Shown: in pieces, positions 7,529-15,621 of the stretch
How the letters are laid out: every line of letters starts with the position of its first letter
How positions within the stretch are numbered: the stretch's first letter is position 1
Source of the DNA: Candidatus Vagococcus giribetii
Lineage (GTDB): Bacteria > Bacillota > Bacilli > Lactobacillales > Vagococcaceae
DNA: 64,000 nucleotides
Reading direction: 5' to 3'
Assembly (NCBI RefSeq): GCF_017316185.1
Contig: NZ_JAFLVX010000005.1
Coordinates: forward strand, 1 to 64,000
Made by a program: the position numbers and the translations under genes
The notes under the pieces: generated by a model
Told to the model about the DNA's origin: nothing
What the model saw: the letters and a program-made list of their open reading frames with translations, nothing else
The model's database searches: none

Positions 7529-7831
7529 TTAAAGACTTCCCTTTTCCTTTAACACAGGTGATAGTTTTTCCTCTATCTCCACTTTGGATACAATATTTTT
7601 TAAGTAGACCATTGACGTATTAGCGTCTAAAGTAAATTTTTCAAACTGACTTCGGAAATTCTCTGCTGTAATAATAATGTCAGATTTCATCGATACAGCT
7701 GATGAAATATCCACATGATCCAAATTAGCCTCCACCCCTAATTTATTTAATACATCTTCCGTTGACATTTGTGCTGCCAAACTACTTCCCAAACCTGCTC
7801 CACATACAAATAAAATATTTAACTTTTTCAT
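7529..7831 (-). CDS. PTS subunit IIB, ascorbate/galactitol type
   Basis: The 100-residue phosphocarrier receives phosphate from a IIA domain and passes it to substrate at IIC. The phospho-cysteine motif FVCGAGLGSS lies near residue 12. I start at ATG 7831, because GAGGGG sits nine bases upstream; an ATG at 7840 abuts that site. No separate IIA gene is present, so the IIA domain of the adjacent regulator or a distant IIA must supply phosphate. The start region ATGAAAAAGTT matches the complement carried by the small RNAs at 2.5, 3.9 and 18.8 kb over 9-11 bases. Confidence 0.88.
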   Translation of the reverse strand: MKKLNILFVCGAGLGSSLAAQMSTEDVLNKLGVEANLDHVDISSAVSMKSDIIITAENFRSQFEKFTLDANTSMVYLKNIVSKVEIEEKLSPVLKEKGSL

Positions 7832-7845
7832 ACTAACCATCCCCT

Positions 7846-9945
7846 CTATTTTTTTAGTTCACTTTCAAATAAAATATGTTTGAACTCTTCTGTTGAATCC
7901 ACTGAAAGAAGCTTATCTAATCGATCTTCATCGTTTATCAAAGAAACCAGTTCTTTCATAATATTTAAGTGTGAATATGAATCTGTCGCTGCTAAACAAA
8001 AAACTAAGCTGACAGGATCCATTTCTTCATTACCAAACTCAACAGGTTCCTTTAATTTTAATACACTGATTCCTAACTCATTAACACCATCTTCTGGGCG
8101 TGCATGAGCCAATGCTAAATTTTTTCCTATAACAATATATGGCCCATGTTCTTTCACTGAATCAATCATGGCATTCACATAATCTTGAGTTATAATCCCT
8201 TCATCTAACAAAGGTTTAGAAACTATTTCAATGGCATTTTCCCAGCTATCTGTTGTGGCATTCATAATAATATGACTGTCATTCAATTTATCTTTTAACA
8301 TTGGTTGAATCTCCTCTAAATTTATTTTTAATCCATTACTTTTAAATAGAGTTTGAAGTTTTTTGTAATCATCCTCATTAAAAAAAGATTGCCTCTTATC
8401 AATTAAAGAAACTATTTCATTAAATAAATTAGTGTAACTATCCGTATTTATTTTTAACCTACCAAATTGAATGTTATCATCTAAAAATTCCTTAATGATT
8501 ATTAAACTATCCTCTGTAATTATCGGATCAACTACTATTAAAGGTTTTTCACTAATATCAATAGACGATGTAGAAAAAACTAAATCCACATCTAACTTCT
8601 CTATAACAGATACATCTCTTGAGCCAATAACTGCGACAATATCAACTTCTGGGAAATTCTTTTTCAAGTTTGCGGCTAATAAATTACTAGTGGCTATCCC
8701 GTGATTACAAACAACTAAGCATTTATAACTTAAACTACTTTCTTCTCTTAGATAGGTATATATAGTAGAAAAATGAATAGCTAAAAACGAGATCTCACTT
8801 TCAGAAATCTTAGCATCGATGACAGCCTCAATATTAGGTTTATATTGTTGTACTGCTGTGTATATTTCACTATAATTTTTTTTAATACTTTCTAAAATTG
8901 GATTAAAAACCTGTACACCACTTTTTAGACGAGCAATCATTAAATGAATATGTTCGAATAAGGATTCATATAGTGCCTCTTCTTTTTTATGGAAAGGAAT
9001 ACCTGTAGTCTCCTCAACAAATTGCATTAAATTAATTGTTATAATTTGAGAATTGACCCAATTCACCGATGTATCTGGACTATCTGTATTTAAAGATGTA
9101 ATGATAAACGTTAAGTACTCTTTTTCTATAATGCTTACTTCTAAATTAAACGCATCAATGATGGATGCGATATAATCTTTTGTATCTACTTCTTCATCTG
9201 TGTCGTCCATAATACCCCAGTTAATCAATCCTATGGTTTCTTTTTTCTTTAATCGATAAATCCATATCAATGTAAATAAGACTATCTGCTTCTTATACAA
9301 TTCGTCTCCCATTGTGTCAAAATGACTATCAAAAATATCAAAGACCTTATTTATATCACTATCACTGATGTAATTATTTAGTATTTTTCGATTAATCGAT
9401 AATTGACCAAAAAAATCACTTTGAAAATTAACAATCTCTATTTCTTTTTTTATAACATCAAATAACATTGTTCTTATAGATCTTTCAGAACCTTCAAATG
9501 CACAACCTTTTTTTCCATTACTAACTATCTCTATATTGTACTTACCCATCTGTTTTCTTAAACGTCTCATGTCTTCATCAATTGTACTTTTCGACACTGA
9601 AAATTCATTTTCTTTTTTATTCAAAAAAACAGGACTACCAGAAAACCCAAATGATAACAACAAATCGAGTTCTCTTTCTTCTTTCTCTAAAAAAAAGTAG
9701 CCATCTTTAAAAATATTTTCAATCATATGACTTCTTTCTTTTGTTGAAACTCTAATGCACACTCCCTTTCCTCTCACATTTTTAATAGTCTCTAAGCCCA
9801 ATCCTGCCAAGTAGTCATTTGCTTCCATAATTGAATTATGAATGGTTCTAATGCTCACATTAAACATGTTACTTAAAGACTTTGTACTAATTGGATATGG
9901 GCTCGACAATAACTTTTTTAGCAACATTATTGTTCTGACTCTCAT
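7846..9945 (-). CDS. PRD-containing BglG/MtlR-family activator with EIIB and EIIA domains
   Basis: The 699-residue regulator has the full modular order. An N-terminal winged HTH (ISTKSLSNMFNVSIRTIHNSI) and a second HTH-like region are followed by two PRDs (about 170-290 and 290-395). A IIB-like domain with VVCNHGIATS comes next (about 400-490), and a fructose-type EIIA with the active histidine in LAHARPEDGV ends the protein (about 550-695). Such proteins activate their PTS operon and are tuned by phosphorylation. It is the first gene of the operon, 14 bp before the IIB gene. Because the operon lacks a stand-alone IIA, its EIIA domain might also serve transport; this is inference. Confidence 0.92.
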   Translation of the reverse strand: MRVRTIMLLKKLLSSPYPISTKSLSNMFNVSIRTIHNSIMEANDYLAGLGLETIKNVRGKGVCIRVSTKERSHMIENIFKDGYFFLEKEERELDLLLSFGFSGSPVFLNKKENEFSVSKSTIDEDMRRLRKQMGKYNIEIVSNGKKGCAFEGSERSIRTMLFDVIKKEIEIVNFQSDFFGQLSINRKILNNYISDSDINKVFDIFDSHFDTMGDELYKKQIVLFTLIWIYRLKKKETIGLINWGIMDDTDEEVDTKDYIASIIDAFNLEVSIIEKEYLTFIITSLNTDSPDTSVNWVNSQIITINLMQFVEETTGIPFHKKEEALYESLFEHIHLMIARLKSGVQVFNPILESIKKNYSEIYTAVQQYKPNIEAVIDAKISESEISFLAIHFSTIYTYLREESSLSYKCLVVCNHGIATSNLLAANLKKNFPEVDIVAVIGSRDVSVIEKLDVDLVFSTSSIDISEKPLIVVDPIITEDSLIIIKEFLDDNIQFGRLKINTDSYTNLFNEIVSLIDKRQSFFNEDDYKKLQTLFKSNGLKINLEEIQPMLKDKLNDSHIIMNATTDSWENAIEIVSKPLLDEGIITQDYVNAMIDSVKEHGPYIVIGKNLALAHARPEDGVNELGISVLKLKEPVEFGNEEMDPVSLVFCLAATDSYSHLNIMKELVSLINDEDRLDKLLSVDSTEEFKHILFESELKK

Positions 9946-9972
9946 AATAGTAATCTCCTTTATTCAATTATA

Positions 9973-9986
9973 TGTTTGCGCTTACA
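9973..9986 (-). promoter_or_regulatory. cre-like site (CcpA) of the PTS-aldolase operon
   Basis: On the reverse strand TGTAAGCGCAAACA fits the catabolite element TGWAANCGNTNWCA with one mismatch. It lies 28 bp before the regulator's start codon, a position expected to repress the operon when preferred sugars are available. Confidence 0.6.
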
Positions 9987-10073
9987 AATAAAAAAGTGCA
10001 TATGTCTTCCATAAATAATGGAAAAAATAAACACTCTAACCTATTCAATTAACAATCATCCTATCAATAGCAT

Positions 10074-10727
10074 TTATATACTCGAGTAATGCTCTGTTCT
10101 ACTTTCTATTTGAGTATTAATGTATGTTAAAAATTCTATGTACTCCTCTTTAGTCATATTAAAAAAATCATCCATCACCATTGAGCAATACTTATTATCT
10201 TCATCTAAGAAAGACAAGTCTAATCCATCAGTCATTTCTTTATAAAATAAATGACTAACAGGTTTTATTTTCTTATTGTTGAAATATACTTCTGGTATAT
10301 CCAAACAATTAAATTGTCCTTTATGAGCATTACAGCCAGGCCACACATTAATAAGGTTTCCAAAAGATTCATAGTTATCTATAAATCTAGTCATTTCTGC
10401 TAACTCATTTAGTTCATGATAATTCCTAAAGTTACTTAACATATAGTTATGACTATATAACCTTTGGCGATACCTTTTTCCATTTGTTACATAGTAAATA
10501 TAATCATCATTTTCTTCTTTTGTAGCAAACAATTGCGAATCACTAGATTCTTTCTTCCCTACGTGGCAAACGCAGTGGACACCTAATGTGTAGATACCCA
10601 AAAATGAATATAAAACATCTGAATAGCACCAGCTCAACCTTACTACTTTATCCTGGTGAATAACTTCTACTGGCTGACCTTTTTTAGGGTCCAAGCGATA
10701 CTTTATCTGTTTTAATAACTGAGTCAT
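10074..10727 (-). CDS. Hypothetical protein, 217 residues
   Basis: I do not assign a family. The soluble protein has a basic start, two Cys near residue 52 (VHCVCHVG), and a mid-region NVWPGCNAHKGQFNCLDIPE that looks like a conserved motif. There are no membrane spans and no signal peptide. The ATG at 10727 has GAGAGG upstream. The gene is monocistronic, between the PTS operon and the carboxylesterase, and within the 6.5 kb bracketed by the 62-bp direct repeats. Confidence 0.6.
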   Translation of the reverse strand: MTQLLKQIKYRLDPKKGQPVEVIHQDKVVRLSWCYSDVLYSFLGIYTLGVHCVCHVGKKESSDSQLFATKEENDDYIYYVTNGKRYRQRLYSHNYMLSNFRNYHELNELAEMTRFIDNYESFGNLINVWPGCNAHKGQFNCLDIPEVYFNNKKIKPVSHLFYKEMTDGLDLSFLDEDNKYCSMVMDDFFNMTKEEYIEFLTYINTQIESRTEHYSSI

Positions 10728-10796
10728 TGGACTTACCTCTCTTTTTTTATCTTTAACTCTATTCTATCAAAAATCTACCTAGAGGCTACCTTAGCT

Positions 10797-10859
10797 TTAT
10801 TCTAGATTAAAAAAGCTACAATCCTCTATTTCAGAGAATTGTAGCCTTTTTTTATTTGT
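10797..10859 (+). repeat. 62-bp direct repeat, copy B, with terminator
   Basis: Second copy of the repeat at 4233-4294. It carries the hairpin GCTACAAT..CTCT/AGAG..TTGTAGC followed by TTTTTTT, and overlaps the last codon of the carboxylesterase gene, so it acts as a terminator there. Confidence 0.8.
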
Positions 10860-12585
10860 AAAAATTAGATAAATTATTATTTTTCTTATCTAGTTCATAA
10901 CTAAACCAGCGACCATTTAAAATATTTTTTGACAACTCCTCTTTCTTCTCAGTTGAAAGAGTCTCATCTTTAGCCATGTCATCTAATACTTGGTTATAAT
11001 CAAATTCTTTACTTCCCATTGTTGCTGAAGCTTTTCCTTTATCTGCATCTAAAAATAGAATATTTTCTTTACTATTAGCTTGCCATTCTTTCCACTCTGT
11101 TGGCGTTGTACTTCCCCCTATATCATCATTCATAAATTCATAGACGTAGTTTTGGAAGACGCTAGCTAATTCTTTAGCACCTTTTGAGTCATAAGCATTT
11201 CCTACCAAACCTTCATAGTTTTTACTATCTGTATCTAATAGTGGTACAAATACACCATGGAATGAGCCAAAGACACCCATTTCTTTTCCTACAACAGTTT
11301 CATCTTGACCAAACAAGATTTCCATTCCATAGATAGGGGCCTTGTAGTTTGGTGTCATTTTTTGAGCTGAGTCTTCTACATTAAACAAACTATATAATTT
11401 TCCACCATAATTATTAACAAACTGATACTCATTCACTTTCTCTTTATCTGTATTAATAGTTCCATCTTTCACTGCTTCACCAAAATAAGGATCAAATCGA
11501 CCAAACAATGAAAATTCTTGTTCTCCAGATAGCATCATCAAAGGCACTTCATTGTATTTTTTCGTGTCAAAGCCTTCTTTAGGAATGACGACACCATCAT
11601 TATATAAATGAGGAAATACTTCCATACGAAGCCCTGCATTAGCCATTAATGAGCTCAACCTATCTGCTTCTAATTGATATAAGTAATCATGAACTTCTTT
11701 ATCTGACGTTAACAACCACTTAGCCGCCTCTTCAGCATTATCTTTAACTTTATCTTCTACGACTAAAGGAGCGATTGCCTCTGCAAAGACTTGTTGCGAT
11801 TTTTCTTCATCAGCAATAGTCATACCGCCACTTAATGAGATAGCTTTATCAAATTTATCTTCAAATATAGGTGAAATCAGCATCGCCATGACGTCTCGTC
11901 CTCCTGCAGAGAAACCTGAAACTGTTACATTGTCTTTATCTCCACCAAATTCTTCAATGTTTCCCTTAACCCAATCTAAAGATTTATTAATATCTAATAA
12001 AGCAATATTTCCAGAATTTTCTTCATCACTGCCATTTTTTATAGCTGATAATGGATTGAATCCCAATGCTCCTAATCTATAATTGACACTAACCACAATT
12101 GCATCATGTGTTTCTACAAATGAACGTCCTGATATCTCCTGCGCATGTCCTGATTGATTATTTCCACCATGAACAAACACAAGTACAGGTAAATCTGTTT
12201 TATCATTATTAGGACGATATACATCTAAATTTAAAGCATCTTCAGAACCTACTACACCATCAGCAGATGCTTGTATAGCCACCTCGCCAGGAGCAGTTGT
12301 CTCTAATACCTTATCCCACTTTTCTGGATCTTTAGGCGCTTTCCATCGATTGTCGCCTGATGTCTTCGCTCCATAAGGAATACCTTGCCAGACTAAACTC
12401 TTACCATCTTCTTTTCCTTTAATTAGCCCAAATTCTGTCTCTCTTGTCGTTAGATCTACTACTTTTTTCTCGACTGATTCTTTCTTGGCCTTTTCTGTAT
12501 CTGTAGAAGTACCATTACCACAACCAACTAAAAGTATGGCTGATAAACAAACAAAACCTACTTTAAACGAACTTCTTTTTACCAT
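10852..12585 (-). CDS. Type B carboxylesterase lipoprotein
   Basis: The 577-residue protein has a lipoprotein signal with lipobox LVGC (Cys near residue 22), then a charged linker, so it should be membrane-anchored outside the cell. The hydrolase part has the type B pattern: QGIPYG, the oxyanion-hole HGG, SVNYRLGALGF and the nucleophile motif GFSAGG (usually GESAGG). A candidate catalytic His is in GSFHGVF. Substrate is unknown; esters or xenobiotics are plausible. AAGGAGG precedes the ATG. The gene is transcribed alone from a cre-overlapped promoter and has an unusual structured leader. Confidence 0.88.
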   Translation of the reverse strand: MVKRSSFKVGFVCLSAILLVGCGNGTSTDTEKAKKESVEKKVVDLTTRETEFGLIKGKEDGKSLVWQGIPYGAKTSGDNRWKAPKDPEKWDKVLETTAPGEVAIQASADGVVGSEDALNLDVYRPNNDKTDLPVLVFVHGGNNQSGHAQEISGRSFVETHDAIVVSVNYRLGALGFNPLSAIKNGSDEENSGNIALLDINKSLDWVKGNIEEFGGDKDNVTVSGFSAGGRDVMAMLISPIFEDKFDKAISLSGGMTIADEEKSQQVFAEAIAPLVVEDKVKDNAEEAAKWLLTSDKEVHDYLYQLEADRLSSLMANAGLRMEVFPHLYNDGVVIPKEGFDTKKYNEVPLMMLSGEQEFSLFGRFDPYFGEAVKDGTINTDKEKVNEYQFVNNYGGKLYSLFNVEDSAQKMTPNYKAPIYGMEILFGQDETVVGKEMGVFGSFHGVFVPLLDTDSKNYEGLVGNAYDSKGAKELASVFQNYVYEFMNDDIGGSTTPTEWKEWQANSKENILFLDADKGKASATMGSKEFDYNQVLDDMAKDETLSTEKKEELSKNILNGRWFSYELDKKNNNLSNFYK

Positions 12586-12599
12586 AATTCATCCTCCTT

Positions 12600-12686
12600 A
12601 AAATATAAAAAACCCAAAAAACACATGGATAGATCCACATGATTTTCAGGTTATGCCCACAAAGGTTACATTCCATTTTATTCTGT
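12600..12686 (-). promoter_or_regulatory. Structured 5' leader with terminator-like hairpin upstream of the carboxylesterase
   Basis: Between the predicted start of transcription (~12686) and the ribosome site, the reverse strand holds TAACCTTTGTGG and a related TAACCT..GTGG segment. Next is a hairpin CATGTGG/CCATGTG followed at once by TTTTTT, an intrinsic-terminator shape. This arrangement suggests attenuation. I could not match it to a riboswitch class I know. Confidence 0.45.
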
Positions 12687-12692
12687 ACATTT

Positions 12693-12721
12693 AATATACC
12701 ATTAAAAGAAAACGGTTGCAA
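12693..12721 (-). promoter_or_regulatory. Carboxylesterase promoter overlapped by a cre site
   Basis: TTGCAA (12716-12721), 17 bp, then TATATT (12693-12698) form a good sigma-A promoter on the reverse strand. TGCAACCGTTTTCT (12707-12720) over its -35 matches the cre consensus well, predicting CcpA repression. Confidence 0.65.
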
Positions 12722-12761
12722 TATTTTTTAATAGTCATTTTGATTATTTAACCAAAACAAA

Positions 12762-12795
12762 AAACTCTCTAGAGTTTAATAAACTAGAGAGTTTT
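12762..12795. terminator. Bidirectional terminator after the nitroreductase
   Basis: AAACTCTCTAG and CTAGAGAGTTT form a perfect 11-bp stem, with T or A runs on both sides. Confidence 0.8.
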
Positions 12796-12809
12796 AATAA
12801 TACTTATTT

Positions 12810-13406
12810 TTAGTGAAACACTTTGAAGCGATTGTCATCTGCTGCGTATTCTTTTTCTCCAGCAGCTGTTTCAATCGAACCAAAGACCATTTGTCCACGT
12901 AGTTTCCATGAAGAAGGGATAGCCCATTCTTCTTCAACGGCGTCATCAATCACTGGGTTGTAATGTTGTAAGTTAGCACCGATATTGTGTTCTGACAATG
13001 CTACCCATACATTAGATTGAGTCATACCACTTGCTTGTTCTGACCAGATGGGGAAGTTTTCTGCGTATAAAGAAAATTGCTCTTGTAATCCTTTAACAAC
13101 ATCCATGTCTTCAAAGAATAAAATCGTTCCTTTTCCTGCTGCAAACCCTTGTAATTTTTCTTGAGTTCCAGGGAAGTTTTCTGCTGGTGTTAAAGGTTTT
13201 AGGGCTTCTTCTGTTAGACTCCATAAGCGCTTATGAGAGTCTCCAAAAAGAATTACCACGCGTTGTGTTTGAGAATTGAAGGCAGTCGGGGTTTCTCTAA
13301 CAACTTCTTTAACTAATTCTTCGATTTCTGTATGTGATAAAGAGATATTTTCTCCTAAATGATAAATAGAGCGACGATTTTTTAATGCTTGAATAAATGA
13401 TGACAT
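12810..13406 (-). CDS. Nitroreductase family protein (HBN1/Frm2-like)
   Basis: This 198-residue flavoprotein reduces nitro compounds or quinones with NAD(P)H. It begins with the typical flavin-binding FIQALKNRRSIYHLG. PTAFNSQTQRVVILFG follows near residues 40-56, then GMTQSNVWVALSEHNIGANLQHYNP split over residues 125-150. The short form is like the fungal HBN1/Frm2 group and Bacillus YodC/YdgI relatives. Its ribosome site is AAAGGATCG. Upstream repeats resembling those at the mhq promoter suggest control by a redox or quinone sensor. Confidence 0.85.
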   Translation of the reverse strand: MSSFIQALKNRRSIYHLGENISLSHTEIEELVKEVVRETPTAFNSQTQRVVILFGDSHKRLWSLTEEALKPLTPAENFPGTQEKLQGFAAGKGTILFFEDMDVVKGLQEQFSLYAENFPIWSEQASGMTQSNVWVALSEHNIGANLQHYNPVIDDAVEEEWAIPSSWKLRGQMVFGSIETAAGEKEYAADDNRFKVFH

Positions 13407-13457
13407 AAGTTCACGATCCTTTTTCTTTTTTTATTAACAAAAAGAATCATACCAGCA

Positions 13458-13497
13458 TACTTTTAGTAAGTAAATATTTTTGCTCACTTTTTGTAAG
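13458..13497 (-). promoter_or_regulatory. Paired ACTTTT.GTAAG repeats upstream of the nitroreductase
   Basis: TACTTTTAGTAAG (from 13458) and CACTTTTTGTAAG (13485-13497) are direct repeats 27 bp apart, just upstream of the gene. The same word in palindromic form, TTACTTTTTGTAA, covers the mhq promoter near 59.9 kb. A shared regulator is possible. Confidence 0.45.
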
Positions 13498-13502
13498 CTT
13501 TT

Positions 13503-14690
13503 TTAATCAGCTAGTTTATAGCGTTTTAATCCTGGAATATTTAACATGATAACTAAACTGACTAAGTAAATAACTGATAAGAACATTACCACTATTGTTA
13601 GGTTATAATGATCCATTAAAAAGCCGATAACCACTGATGAAAATCCTCCAATAGCACGTCCAACGTTCATAATAAAGTTGTTCGCAGTTGCTCTAATTTC
13701 TGTCGGGTAAAGGAAGCTAATAATCGCTCCGTAGCCACCGTACATACCATTAATAAAATAACCCACAATAACTGCTGCAATAAGTAATGACCATTGACCT
13801 TTAGCTAGAGTTAATAAGTAAACTGAAGCAGAAGAAGCAATTAGGAATAAGCCAAATGATAATCTTGGTCCTAATTTATCCATAATTGTTCCAAAGGTTA
13901 ACATACCTAGTGACATACCTAAAATAGTGCTAATCATCCAAAGCGATGAACCTGATACAGATAAGCCTAATTGTTTTTGCATAATAGAAGGCAACCAATT
14001 CATTAAACCAAAGTAGCCAGCAATTTGAACTGTTACCATTAATGACAAGCCAATTGTTTGCCACGTGGTTTTTCTACCTTTAAATAATAGAGAAAAATCA
14101 GCTTTTTTGGCTTCTTTAGCCTCTGTTGTAAAATCTTCTGGTTCTTTTAAATCACGACGGATGACAAGAACTAATAAAACCGGTAAAACACCAATCACAT
14201 AAAGCATTTTCCAACCTAATACTGGAATAATCAGTGAGGCTAAAATGGCTGCTAGAATAGCACCTACTTGTCCTCCAATAGCTACGACTGATGTTGCTCT
14301 AGCTAGGTGTTTTTTGTCAAATGTTTCTGAAACAAGAGACATACAGGCACCGTACTCACCACCAGCACCAATCCCTGCGATGAAGCGGAACAAGTAAACC
14401 CAATACACATTTGTTGCAAACATCATGAGTAATGACGCTACAGAAAAAGTAATAACAGTGTATGAAAAAATCTTAACACGACCAAATTTATCGGCTAAAA
14501 GCCCAAAAAAAATACCACCTACAAGCATCCCTAGATTGGTAATCGTCGATATAAAGCCAGCCTCAACACTGGTAATATTTAATGAGGTAATAATTGATGA
14601 TAAAGAAAAGGCTAAAAACATCATATCCATATTTTCTAAACCAATCCCTGCTGCTGTTGACACTAACACTTTTCGTTGATACTTAGACAC
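13503..14690 (-). CDS. MFS transporter, metabolite:H+ symporter type
   Basis: The 395-residue protein has 12 predicted spans. MFS signatures include GLLADKFGR between spans 2 and 3 and RFIAGIGAGGEYGA in span 4, typical of the sugar/aromatic acid:H+ symporter branch. Start is GTG at 14690 with AAAGGAGTG upstream. It is transcribed alone, upstream of the nitroreductase on the same strand with 96 bp between. The substrate cannot be told from sequence; an aromatic or carboxylic acid is plausible. Confidence 0.85.
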   Translation of the reverse strand: MSKYQRKVLVSTAAGIGLENMDMMFLAFSLSSIITSLNITSVEAGFISTITNLGMLVGGIFFGLLADKFGRVKIFSYTVITFSVASLLMMFATNVYWVYLFRFIAGIGAGGEYGACMSLVSETFDKKHLARATSVVAIGGQVGAILAAILASLIIPVLGWKMLYVIGVLPVLLVLVIRRDLKEPEDFTTEAKEAKKADFSLLFKGRKTTWQTIGLSLMVTVQIAGYFGLMNWLPSIMQKQLGLSVSGSSLWMISTILGMSLGMLTFGTIMDKLGPRLSFGLFLIASSASVYLLTLAKGQWSLLIAAVIVGYFINGMYGGYGAIISFLYPTEIRATANNFIMNVGRAIGGFSSVVIGFLMDHYNLTIVVMFLSVIYLVSLVIMLNIPGLKRYKLAD

Positions 14691-14956
14691 GAACCATCCA
14701 CTCCTTTTTTTCTTTCATCACATTAAAACATAAAACACCAAGCATTAAAAGACATTTTTTCGTTAATAGTTCTTTTTCTTTTATCTGTTCATTTGCTGTT
14801 TCAGGTCATATTTCTCTAGGTAGACTCTTTATGTTTTAAAAAAACAATCTATTCTCGTTTTATCCAACACAACGTCAACAAGAAAGCCTATTTCTCAGTT
14901 TATTTTTTTCTTTTCCTAGGTTAAACAGAACCAACTCTACAGATGACTAGCATACA

Positions 14957-14983
14957 AAAAAAAGAAACCCTGATTAGGATTTC
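14957..14983 (-). terminator. Terminator overlapping the end of the 183-residue membrane protein gene
   Basis: On the reverse strand GAAATCC, six bases, GGGTTTC and a run of eight T. The 5' arm lies in the last codons of the gene. Confidence 0.75.
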
Positions 14984-15525
14984 TCTTTTCTCGGTTTAAC
15001 AATGTAGAAATAGGTGTCAGTTGCTGAAAAATAACAAACAACCACTGCCGAAATAACAAGTAAGCTTAGTTTGAGTGGTTGAAATAAAATGAAAAACAAT
15101 AGACTCAGTAGCCCAAAAGAAACTAGGCTATCTACTAAAAATAGGGTTACCCCAGACATCTGAGGCCATTTATTATACAAGTATTTTAACAAACTTCCTC
15201 TTAAAGGATCTCGGTTAGAGACTTTGCGATTAGACGCTAGACCTAAGCTAAGAAGTAAGGACAGAGCTCCTGACAAAATAGCATACAGTAAGTAACTCGT
15301 CCAATCAACTGTACCTGGATCAAAACTGAAGGCAATGAAATAGATCGCAAAGAAAATCATAAAATTTACTTTTATGGACCATGTATTATTGAGACCAATA
15401 CCAACAATTAAGATTAAGGGCAATAGCAACATAAACATCTCTTTAATATTAGTGCTTCCTGATATGACTCCTATTAATCCTATAAAAATAACCAACACAA
15501 CTGAATCAATAGTTTTCTTTTGCAT
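14974..15525 (-). CDS. Membrane protein of unknown function, 183 residues
   Basis: There are about six hydrophobic segments in two groups (residues 8-80 and 85-110, then 130-172), separated by a polar loop SNRKVSNRDPLRG near residue 105. I do not recognise the family; the arrangement somewhat recalls small FUSC-like or permease-like membrane proteins. The ribosome site is GAGGGG before ATG 15525. It is flanked by terminators and so is an independent unit. The spacer 14691-14956 downstream holds nothing I can name. Confidence 0.6.
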   Translation of the reverse strand: MQKKTIDSVVLVIFIGLIGVISGSTNIKEMFMLLLPLILIVGIGLNNTWSIKVNFMIFFAIYFIAFSFDPGTVDWTSYLLYAILSGALSLLLSLGLASNRKVSNRDPLRGSLLKYLYNKWPQMSGVTLFLVDSLVSFGLLSLLFFILFQPLKLSLLVISAVVVCYFSATDTYFYIVKPRKEKS

Positions 15526-15577
15526 CTTTATCCCCCTCCTCTTGCTTTCATTATATAGAAATAAATTTAAAGAAGCA

Positions 15578-15621
15578 AAAAGCGTTGGATTTAGTTTATA
15601 GCAACTAAATTCAACGCTTTT
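15578..15621. terminator. Bidirectional terminator after the ABC transporter operon
   Basis: A long stem AAAAGCGTTG.ATTTAGTT with its complement, loop about six bases, and T runs on both strands. It starts directly after the permease stop codon. Confidence 0.85.

Noticed and set aside
12600-12686. Known riboswitch (SAM, preQ1, purine, TPP, fluoride) upstream of the carboxylesterase
   Set aside because: None of the consensus cores I know for these classes is present; only an attenuator-like layout can be supported.
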